A DNA stretch of 47,761 nt from SAR86 cluster bacterium. Its GTDB lineage: Bacteria > Pseudomonadota > Gammaproteobacteria > Magnimaribacterales > Magnimaribacteraceae. The stretch is taken from contig JAKUUL010000003.1 of assembly GCA_022447025.1 (NCBI GenBank), positions 1 to 47,761 on the forward strand, read 5' to 3'. The first letter of the stretch is position 1. Each line of letters starts with the position of its first letter. The notes beneath the pieces are model-generated. The model was not told the origin of the DNA and did no database searches. It saw only the letters and a list, made by a program, of their open reading frames with translations. Made by a program: the position numbers and the translations under genes. Below are positions 22,695 through 29,826 of this stretch, in pieces.

Positions 22695-23150
22695 ATGGAA
22701 AGAAAGGTTAAAACACCTTGTGTAGGAGTTTGTTCCACAGTGTTTGGCGATCATGTGTGCAGGGGATGCAAAAGATTTCATCATGAAGTAATTGAATGGA
22801 ATGGTTATACCGATATTCAGAAAGAAACTGTCTGGAATCGATTGGAATCATTAAAAGTATTAATTATGAAATCAAAAATTTCAATAGAAGACACAACGTT
22901 ACTTCAATCTAAACTAGATTCTCTCAAAATATCTTATTACGATAAGGTCGATCCTTATTGTTGGGTATTTGATCTGATCAAACAAGCCAGTCAATCAATA
23001 AACGACTTAAATGAATTTGGTTTAAAACCCCTCTTCGATTCAAATTTAGAGCTGGTAGATCTTAAACAAATAATTGAAGATGAGTTATTTACACTCTCCG
23101 ATGCTCACTATCAAAGGTACTTCGCTTTAGAAGAAAATTATCGTGCCTAA
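22695..23150 (+). CDS. DUF1289-like small Cys-rich protein with C-terminal extension
   Basis: KTPCVGVCSTVFGDHVCRGCKRFHHEVIEWNGYTDIQKETVWNRLE resembles the DUF1289 pattern (SPCi.vC..d...C.GC.Rt..Ei..W...s..e); then about 95 further residues. Confidence 0.75.
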   Translation: MERKVKTPCVGVCSTVFGDHVCRGCKRFHHEVIEWNGYTDIQKETVWNRLESLKVLIMKSKISIEDTTLLQSKLDSLKISYYDKVDPYCWVFDLIKQASQSINDLNEFGLKPLFDSNLELVDLKQIIEDELFTLSDAHYQRYFALEENYRA

Positions 23151-23730
23151 ACCCTGGGAAGAGATTCTTCTTTGCAAAACACCAAAATCTTGGATTGATA
23201 GGGCATTAAACTCTTTAGATGTATTGTTACTCGATCACGCCCACTGTGAGAAGAAAGCTGCCACTACTGCTATAGCTTTAATTCATAGGTATCCTGAAAG
23301 AAACTTAACTTCAAGACTTTCACCTTTAGCCCGAGAAGAACTTTTACATTTCGAACAAGTACTGAAACTACTGGAGAAGAGAAAGGTCCCTTATAGAAAC
23401 TTAAAATCAGGACGTTATGCACATAGTTTGCATGGCGCGATTTCAACTAGAGAGCCAAATAAGCTTAAAGATTCATTGCTTGTTTGTGCCTTAATAGAGG
23501 CAAGATCTTGTGAACGCTTCTACAGCTTAGCTAATTATCTCGAAAAGTCCCTTGCCTCGTTTTACTCTAAACTGTGTGAAGCTGAATCAAGACACTGTGA
23601 TCTTTACTTAAATTTGTATCAAGATTTATTTGAAGAAGATTGTGAGCCAAGGCTAAAACCACTTGCTCAGCAAGAGTCTAATTTAATTAACACGCCCGAT
23701 TCACTATTCAGATTTCATAGTGGCTTTTAG
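23143..23730 (+). CDS. miaE: tRNA-(ms2io6A37) hydroxylase, MiaE-like
   Basis: WIDRALNSLDVLLLDHAHCEKKAATTAIALIHRYP, LSPLAREELLHFEQV, LIEARSCERF, CEAESRHCDLY: di-iron carboxylate ligands typical of MiaE; GTG start overlapping the upstream gene. Confidence 0.9.
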   Translation: MPKPWEEILLCKTPKSWIDRALNSLDVLLLDHAHCEKKAATTAIALIHRYPERNLTSRLSPLAREELLHFEQVLKLLEKRKVPYRNLKSGRYAHSLHGAISTREPNKLKDSLLVCALIEARSCERFYSLANYLEKSLASFYSKLCEAESRHCDLYLNLYQDLFEEDCEPRLKPLAQQESNLINTPDSLFRFHSGF

Positions 23731-23731
23731 A

Positions 23732-24997
23732 TCAGCTTACAACTAACAACTCATCCCAATTGGTGGTGTATTTTGGCGACTGAAAATGTCTCTGCATTGA
23801 CCAGGGTTTTCTTACCCCTTGGGCAGCAAAAGTTACTCTGTTTTCACTAGTGGCATTAATTTTATCAATGGTTTTCATCAGTTTCTCACTTTTTGGTCGC
23901 CTGGAGTCAGGTATAAAGAAGTCTGATTGGTAAACGCCTTTATCATAAAAATCACTTAGCATTACACCAGCCTTTATGAAGTTATACCCACTTTTATAAA
24001 CCTTTCTTGAGAGCATCTTGGTGGCATGTAGGATGTCGCGGGTATCATTTGTGGGTAAATTGAGTTTGCAACTAAGGATATTGCTATATTGTTGATCCTG
24101 TAGTCTAAAAGGATTTGTTCTAGCAAAAACGGAGACAACTCTACAATACTGATTTTCACGTCTCAGTTTTTCCGCTGCTCTTGCTGCGTAATCACTCACA
24201 GCCTCATTGATAGATTCTAGAGTAGTCACTTTTTTACCAAAGGTCCTACTAACCACTATTTCCTTTTTTGTTGACGGGTGTTCTTCTAGACCAATGCAAG
24301 GATATCCTTTTAATTCCATTACTGTTCTCTCCAAGACAATACTGAATCTTCTTCGTATTAGCTTAGTGTCAGTATCTGCTAGCTCGAGAGCTGTTGTGAT
24401 ACCCATTTTATTAAGGTGTCGTTTTAGCCTACTTCCCACACCCCAGATTTCTTCTATAGGCATGATAGACATAAGTTTTCTCTGCCTTTCCCTTTTTGAT
24501 AAGTCAACCACACCGCCTGTGGCTAAATATTTTTTTGCGCCATAGCTAGCAGCCTTGGCCAGGGTTTTTGTTGGACCTATCCCAACGCGAACTGGCATGC
24601 CTGTCCAGCATTTAACTTTTTCTTGGCATTCACGACCAAATTGCTCTAGTTCAGTACAAGAACTGACACCGTTAAGATCTAAAAAGGCTTCATCTATACT
24701 GTATATCTCAATTCTAGGGGCAGAGTACTCCAAGGTTTGCATGACTCTGGCTGAGATGTCTGCATACAGTTCATAGTTTGAGGAAAATGCTACTCCCCCT
24801 TGACGGGTGAAGGAATCTTTTATCTTAAACCAAGGTTCACACATTTTTATACCAACGTTCTTTGCTTCTTTAGAAAGTGCTACAACACAGCCATCATTAT
24901 TTGATAGAACGACAATTGGTCTATCTTTCAAATCAGGTCTAAATACTCTTTCACAAGACGCGTAAAAACTATTGCAATCAACTAAAGCGTAGGTCAT
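23732..24997 (-). CDS. umuC: DNA polymerase V catalytic subunit (Y-family)
   Basis: YALVDCNSFYASCERVFRPDLKDRPIVVLSNNDGCVVALS, YSIDEAFLDLNG, VGIGPTKTLAKAASYGAKK. Confidence 0.96.
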   Translation of the reverse strand: MTYALVDCNSFYASCERVFRPDLKDRPIVVLSNNDGCVVALSKEAKNVGIKMCEPWFKIKDSFTRQGGVAFSSNYELYADISARVMQTLEYSAPRIEIYSIDEAFLDLNGVSSCTELEQFGRECQEKVKCWTGMPVRVGIGPTKTLAKAASYGAKKYLATGGVVDLSKRERQRKLMSIMPIEEIWGVGSRLKRHLNKMGITTALELADTDTKLIRRRFSIVLERTVMELKGYPCIGLEEHPSTKKEIVVSRTFGKKVTTLESINEAVSDYAARAAEKLRRENQYCRVVSVFARTNPFRLQDQQYSNILSCKLNLPTNDTRDILHATKMLSRKVYKSGYNFIKAGVMLSDFYDKGVYQSDFFIPDSRRPKSEKLMKTIDKINATSENRVTFAAQGVRKPWSMQRHFQSPKYTTNWDELLVVS

Positions 24998-25000
24998 GGT

Positions 25001-25429
25001 CTAATAAGTATTTATTGCAGCAATTACGACGCCAGCAATTTCTAGTTCTTCGTTTTCTTTTATGAATATGGGGGTGTACTTGGAGTTCTCTGCAGCAAGG
25101 CAAACTTTTGGTTTAGTTAAGAGTCTTTTGCATGTGAAAGATCCGTTGATAGCAGCAACCACAATACTTTTATGCTTGGGTTCTACACTTCTATCAACAA
25201 TCAGTATGGCACCATCACCGATAAATGCACCTACCATGGAATCTCCACTGACGCGCACGAAATAGGTTGCTGCTGGGTTTTTAATTAAATATTCATTTAA
25301 ATCAATAGGGCGTTCAACATAATCATCAGCTGGGCTTGGCCACCCAACACGAACTTTATTTAAAAAATAAGGGATTTCTGCAAGGGGAAAATCTCCCTCT
25401 GAGGTGTCGCCCAGATACTTTACAACCAT
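25001..25429 (-). CDS. umuD: UmuD-like S24 peptidase, polymerase V accessory subunit
   Basis: GWPSPADDYVERPIDLNEYLIKNPAATYFVRVSGDSM (UmuD-like, Ser nucleophile), FTCKRL (candidate catalytic Lys); directly upstream of umuC. Confidence 0.93.
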   Translation of the reverse strand: MVVKYLGDTSEGDFPLAEIPYFLNKVRVGWPSPADDYVERPIDLNEYLIKNPAATYFVRVSGDSMVGAFIGDGAILIVDRSVEPKHKSIVVAAINGSFTCKRLLTKPKVCLAAENSKYTPIFIKENEELEIAGVVIAAINTY

Positions 25430-25446
25430 AAGGATTAATTAAAATA

Positions 25447-25468
25447 ATACTGTATATATATACAGTAT
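25447..25468. promoter_or_regulatory. LexA/SOS box
   Basis: Perfect 22-bp palindrome ATACTGTATATATATACAGTAT containing CTGT(AT)4ACAG (25450-25465), matching the gammaproteobacterial LexA consensus CTG-N10-CAG; about 20 bp upstream of the umuD ATG. Confidence 0.92.
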
Positions 25469-25518
25469 ATTTAACAGCACATTTTGTAAAGCTTTTAACT
25501 TAAGAAGATTCTAGTAAT

Positions 25519-26154
25519 ATGAATAATAGTATGAAAATTTGGATAAGCCTTTTAGTTATTTATGCAGGATTTTTTCTTTGGTACACAGATATGGGAGGAA
25601 AATTAGACGAAGAAGAAATTGAGTTTTTCTTAGAAAAACTAGAAGAAAATGCTTCTGTTAACTCTGACGATTCAAGGACACAGATCAGCCGAATAAAGCG
25701 CTTTATGGAAGAAGACACCGGTAGGCAATTTCTTATGGTTAATAATATTGACATGAATGAGAACCCAGAGGATGTTGAGGGAGCAGAACCAGGAGAGTCA
25801 GCAGAAAGCTTGCTTGATCGATATATGGAACATATGTATTCGCAACTTATTAAAAGAGCTTGTCACCCTGTTTTTGCAGGTTATGCAATTCACCCTTCAA
25901 TGGATATAGTGGGAATAGAGGGAGCTGAGATATGGGATCAAGCTGCCTTAATGAGGTATAAGAGCAGAAGGGCTTTTATGGAAGTTGTAACGCACCCCAA
26001 TATGCTAAGTAAGCATGACTTTAAAGTAGCCGCATTGGAGAAAACCATCGCTTATCCTGTTGAAACAGCTCTTTATCTTAGTGACCCAAGATTTTTATTG
26101 GCGTTGATTTTAATTATTTTGGGATTATTTCTACAGAATAGAGTTAAGCAATAG
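25519..26154 (+). CDS. Hypothetical double-TM protein with a possible dimeric alpha/beta-barrel (DUF1330-like) segment
   Basis: 211 aa; TM helix at N-terminus (MKIWISLLVIYAGFFLWYT) and at C-terminus (FLLALILIILGLFLQ); internal WDQAALMRYKSRRAFMEVVTHPNMLSKHDFKVAALEKTIAYPVE resembles DUF1330-type 'VRYRSRRDFLE...HR.AALE.T...P' strings. Confidence 0.6.
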   Translation: MNNSMKIWISLLVIYAGFFLWYTDMGGKLDEEEIEFFLEKLEENASVNSDDSRTQISRIKRFMEEDTGRQFLMVNNIDMNENPEDVEGAEPGESAESLLDRYMEHMYSQLIKRACHPVFAGYAIHPSMDIVGIEGAEIWDQAALMRYKSRRAFMEVVTHPNMLSKHDFKVAALEKTIAYPVETALYLSDPRFLLALILIILGLFLQNRVKQ

Positions 26155-26869
26155 GAAGCTCTTTAAGTTCACAAGATTTATTATCCATCCAGATATACCA
26201 AGCTGATTTATCCCAATCCCCTAAAACAATTCTTTGTGCAGGGATCTCATTGATTTCAAGTGAGTGAACTTTGGGGCGGTGTGTATGGCCGTGAATTAGA
26301 AGTTCTACATTATGTAAAGTCATAATTTCCTCTACTGCTTCGGGAGTCACATCCATAATCTCATCTTTCTTTAAGTTAGTGGCTTCTTTGCTATCTAATC
26401 TCAATGCTTCAGCCATTCTCTCTCTTTCTTCAATAGGCTTGTTTAGGAATTCTTTTCTCCACTGTGGATTGCGGCTCATATTTCTAAATTCTTGGTAATC
26501 CACATCCTTAGTACAAAGTAAATCTCCATGCATCAACAAGGTAGCTTTTCCGAAGAGGTCTAGTTTATAAGGATCATCAAGTAGAGTTATTCCGGTATCT
26601 TCACAAAATCTCTCACCTATTAAGAAGTCTCTATTTCCGTGCATAGCAAAAACAGATGTAGAAGTAGCCTTAAGAAGTAATAACTTTTCTTTTATTAGAT
26701 GTGAAAGCTCGCTCTTAAAATCATCTCCAATCCATACTTCAAAAAGATCACCCAGAATATAAAGGTGTTGAGCTTCTCTTGCAGTTGAATCCAGAAAAGA
26801 TAAAAAAGCTTCTGTCACTTCAGGCTTTTCTTCTTGAAGATGAAGGTCAGAAATGAAGCAATAAGCCAT
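26144..26869 (-). CDS. lpxH: UDP-2,3-diacylglucosamine diphosphatase
   Basis: CFISDLHLQEEKPEVTEAFLSFL, ILGDLFEVWIGDD, MHGNRDFLIGERF, LIHGHTHRP; adjacent to cyclophilin and cysS as in E. coli. Confidence 0.95.
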   Translation of the reverse strand: MAYCFISDLHLQEEKPEVTEAFLSFLDSTAREAQHLYILGDLFEVWIGDDFKSELSHLIKEKLLLLKATSTSVFAMHGNRDFLIGERFCEDTGITLLDDPYKLDLFGKATLLMHGDLLCTKDVDYQEFRNMSRNPQWRKEFLNKPIEERERMAEALRLDSKEATNLKKDEIMDVTPEAVEEIMTLHNVELLIHGHTHRPKVHSLEINEIPAQRIVLGDWDKSAWYIWMDNKSCELKELPIA

Positions 26870-26874
26870 AAGTT

Positions 26875-27465
26875 TTACTCTTTTGTTACTTTTGTCTTTT
26901 GAACAGTTATATCTTCAAGCGGTACATCTTGATGACCACCTGAGCCGCCTGTTGCAACTGCAGCAATGGCTTCAACGGTTTCAAAGCCTTCAATCACGGT
27001 ACCAAAAACAGCATAGCCCCATCCTTGTGGAGTTTCAGATGTATGATCTAGACTGGAGTTATTTTCAAGATTTATAAAAAATTGAGAAGTAGCCGAATGT
27101 GGGTCGCTTGTACGTGCCATAGACAGACTCCATTTTAGGTTTTTTTGTCCGTTGTTTGCTTCGTTCTCAATAGGAGGATTTCCTGACTTGTCCTTCATTC
27201 CCGTTTCTAATCCTCCTCCTTGAATTACAAAGCCTGGTATTACTCTATGGAAGAGAGTTCCATCATAAAAACCACTATTTGCATAATCTAAGAAATTTTT
27301 TGTTGTAATGGGTGCATCGTCTTCAAATAACTCTATTACGATAGGACCCATAGTTGTTTCAAAAGTTACCACTTTTATCTCCTTTTCTTTTTCTAATAGC
27401 GGAACAAGCCAAAATATACCTAAAATAAGTAAGATTAGGCCAATAATTAACGCTAGTTGCTTCAT
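26875..27465 (-). CDS. Peptidyl-prolyl cis-trans isomerase, cyclophilin type, N-terminal membrane anchor/signal
   Basis: N-terminal hydrophobic segment; FETTMGPIVIELFEDDAPITTKNFLDYANSGFYDGTLFHRVIPGFVIQGGG; SQFFINLENNSSLD. Confidence 0.95.
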   Translation of the reverse strand: MKQLALIIGLILLILGIFWLVPLLEKEKEIKVVTFETTMGPIVIELFEDDAPITTKNFLDYANSGFYDGTLFHRVIPGFVIQGGGLETGMKDKSGNPPIENEANNGQKNLKWSLSMARTSDPHSATSQFFINLENNSSLDHTSETPQGWGYAVFGTVIEGFETVEAIAAVATGGSGGHQDVPLEDITVQKTKVTKE

Positions 27466-27494
27466 TTTCTACCAAATTGATTAATCTGGAGCGA

Positions 27495-27500
27495 TATAAT
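27495..27500 (+). promoter_or_regulatory. Putative -10 element (TATAAT) upstream of cysS
   Basis: Exact TATAAT in the cyclophilin/cysS divergent intergenic region. Confidence 0.35.
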
Positions 27501-27554
27501 ACGAACTTTATAGACTTGCTTCCATTGTATTAATTGAATAACCACTAATAGACC

Positions 27555-28928
27555 ATGAAAGTTTTTAATTCTTTAACCGGAAAAAAAGAAGATTTAGATT
27601 CAATTCAGAAAGGAAAAATTAGTATCTATGTTTGTGGAATGACCGTCTATGATGACTGTCATATAGGACATGCCAGAACTTTCTTATCCTTTGACATGAT
27701 TGTCAGATACCTTAGATCCAGAAATATAAAAGTTGATTACATTAGGAATATAACTGATGTAGATGACAAAATCTTACAAAGAGCCAAAGAGAAAAACCAA
27801 GAACCTTCTGTTTTAACTGATAGGTATATTGAAAGAATGACTTCTGATTTTAATGCCTTGGGTATGATTTCACCAGATAAGGAACCAAGAGCAACAGAAA
27901 ATATTCAAATAATACTGGACCTGATCAGTAGGTTAATAGAAGGAGGTTATGCTTACCACGAAGGCGGGGATGTTTATTTTTCAGTAGAGTCTTTTCCGGA
28001 GTACGGAAAATTATCTAACCAAAAGATGGACGAGATTCTTTCAGGAGCAAGAATTGAAATAGACAAAGAAAAAAGAAATCCTGCTGATTTTGTATTATGG
28101 AAAAAAGGAGATGGAAATCTAGCCTGGGATTCTCCTTGGGGAAAAGGAAGACCTGGTTGGCACATAGAGTGCTCTGCTATGAGCATGGATGCCTTAGGAG
28201 ATACCTTTGATATTCATGCAGGAGGTTCAGATCTCAAATTCCCACATCATGAAAATGAAATAGCGCAATCAGAGGCTGCTACGGGAAACAATTTTGCTAA
28301 ATATTGGATGCATACAGGTCCTCTAAGAATAGACAAAGAAAAAATGTCTAAGTCCTTAGATAATTTTCTTACCATACGAGATGCTTTAAAAGATTACCCT
28401 TATGAAGTCCTTAGGTTTTTCTTACTTTCAAGCCATTACAGGAGTCCCATAAATTACTCAGAAGAAGCAGTAGTAGAGTCTAAAGCAGCTTTAGAAAGAC
28501 TTTACACCGCAATTCACGATGTTGATATTTCTTTGATTGATGAACTTTATAAAGGTGTACATACGGGGCAGTTTCAAGAAGCTATGGACGACGACTTTAA
28601 TGTACCTGAAGCTTTATCGGTTTTATTTGATCTAGCTAAAACAATTAATAAATCAAAAGAAAATGGTGATATAGAAAAGGCTAGAGTATTGACTACGGAA
28701 TTAATTAATTTATCTAATTCTTTAGGCTTATTGGAGCAAGACCCTGAAATATTCCTTAAATCAGGTGTAGGAATGAACGAATCAGAAGTTCAAGTGCTTA
28801 TAAATGAAAGAGAAAAAGCAAGGGATGCTGGAAATTATTCGAAAGCGGATGAGATAAGAGATCAGTTGTTAGAAAAAAACATTATTTTAGAAGATTCAAA
28901 AGAAGGCACCTTCTGGAGAAGAAGATAA
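27555..28928 (+). CDS. cysS: Cysteinyl-tRNA synthetase
   Basis: VYVCGMTVYDDCHIGHARTFLSFD, GWHIECSAMS, DLKFPHHENEIAQSEA, EKMSKSLDNF (KMSKS). Confidence 0.98.
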   Translation: MKVFNSLTGKKEDLDSIQKGKISIYVCGMTVYDDCHIGHARTFLSFDMIVRYLRSRNIKVDYIRNITDVDDKILQRAKEKNQEPSVLTDRYIERMTSDFNALGMISPDKEPRATENIQIILDLISRLIEGGYAYHEGGDVYFSVESFPEYGKLSNQKMDEILSGARIEIDKEKRNPADFVLWKKGDGNLAWDSPWGKGRPGWHIECSAMSMDALGDTFDIHAGGSDLKFPHHENEIAQSEAATGNNFAKYWMHTGPLRIDKEKMSKSLDNFLTIRDALKDYPYEVLRFFLLSSHYRSPINYSEEAVVESKAALERLYTAIHDVDISLIDELYKGVHTGQFQEAMDDDFNVPEALSVLFDLAKTINKSKENGDIEKARVLTTELINLSNSLGLLEQDPEIFLKSGVGMNESEVQVLINEREKARDAGNYSKADEIRDQLLEKNIILEDSKEGTFWRRR

Positions 28929-29657
28929 TTAAATAGTAAGGTTTTTAGTAATGTACCTACAGTAGCTGCAATCATCAGCAGCCTTTGGAGGTTCTTCTGC
29001 TAAAAGACAATACTTAAGATCTTTCAAGGTAGGCTCAACCCACTGATCATTTCCTATATAAGGTATTAGCTTAACTTTGAATTCTAGTTGGTTATTGAAC
29101 TCACTTTTATCTTTTATTCCATTACAGTAAACGAAATAGGCAGTATCAGAGACGTCGAAAGAATTACCTCTAAATAACCATTGGTAAAACTCCACTTGTC
29201 TTTTGTAGCCAATTTGCCAATCTGCATCCAAAGTAACTTCACCTTTTTTAGAGGTAGCTTTATAGTCCACAACAATTAGTTGATTTGTTTTTTTGTCTAT
29301 CCAAACGTCGTCTACACCTCCTCTTAGTATCAAATTTGTAGGTTCGTGAAATCTTTTTACTCCATGTCTAAGAGATTCTCTCCAATTATCTAGTTCTGGA
29401 TGTTCATAGGGGATAGCATTTAAGTTATTTTCTACTTGGATTGGGTGTGGCTTCTGCTTCTTTCTGTAACCATCAAATTCATTTTTTAAAAGTTCATCGA
29501 CTGCGTTATTAAGGTTAAATGGAAAGGTTGAAGGCCTGGCTATTCCAAGTCTGTTAGTCAAATAAAAACATCTTGAGCATTCAAGGAAGTTATCTACTCT
29601 AGATCTGCTGAGAGTGAATGGTTCTTCAGTATTTGGATTAAAAAGTCTTGAAGGCAT
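28929..29657 (-). CDS. PD-(D/E)XK nuclease, RecB/Cas4-like, candidate Fe-S cluster
   Basis: LRGGVDDVWID...LIVVDYKATSKKG...YKRQVEFYQWLF (GGVDD / DxK / QxxxY motifs); Cys at N-terminus (LECSRCFYL) and C-terminus (YC...CSYCRY) in Cas4/AddB-like positions. Confidence 0.78.
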   Translation of the reverse strand: MPSRLFNPNTEEPFTLSRSRVDNFLECSRCFYLTNRLGIARPSTFPFNLNNAVDELLKNEFDGYRKKQKPHPIQVENNLNAIPYEHPELDNWRESLRHGVKRFHEPTNLILRGGVDDVWIDKKTNQLIVVDYKATSKKGEVTLDADWQIGYKRQVEFYQWLFRGNSFDVSDTAYFVYCNGIKDKSEFNNQLEFKVKLIPYIGNDQWVEPTLKDLKYCLLAEEPPKAADDCSYCRYITKNLTI

Positions 29658-29668
29658 TTTTCTATTTT

Positions 29669-29690
29669 GGGGCCTTAAATACTAGGCCCC
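29669..29690. other. Hairpin GGGGCCT-N8-AGGCCCC between tRNA-Asn and nuclease gene
   Basis: 7-bp perfect GC-rich inverted repeat, arms 29669-29675 and 29684-29690. Confidence 0.7.
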
Positions 29691-29698
29691 TTACAATT

Positions 29699-29774
29699 TG
29701 GCTCCCCGAGCTGGGCTCGAACCAGCGACCCAATGATTAACAGTCATTTGCTCTACCAACTGAGCTATCGGGGA
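29699..29774 (-). tRNA. tRNA-Asn(GTT)
   Basis: Reverse complement TCCCCGATAGCTCAGTTGGTAGAGCAAATGACTGTTAATCATTGGGTCGCTGGTTCGAGCCCAGCTCGGGGAGCCA: acceptor TCCCCGA/TCGGGGA, T-loop GGTTCGAGCCC, anticodon GTT, encoded CCA. Confidence 0.98.
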
Positions 29775-29826
29775 ATATGTTAATTATAACTACTTCAAAG
29801 CTTATAATAAATTTCTAATAAAGCTT

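Noticed and set aside
28929-29657. Cas4-like nuclease as evidence of a CRISPR system
   Set aside because: No direct-repeat array and no other cas genes in the window; this nuclease type also occurs as a solo repair-like gene.
29669-29690. GC hairpin after tRNA-Asn as an intrinsic terminator
   Set aside because: No U-run follows on either strand (minus strand continues AAAATAGAAAAATG), so it is reported only as a hairpin.
29775-29826. SOS box upstream of uvrB
   Set aside because: No CTG-N10-CAG match in the intergenic sequence, although uvrB is SOS-regulated in E. coli.
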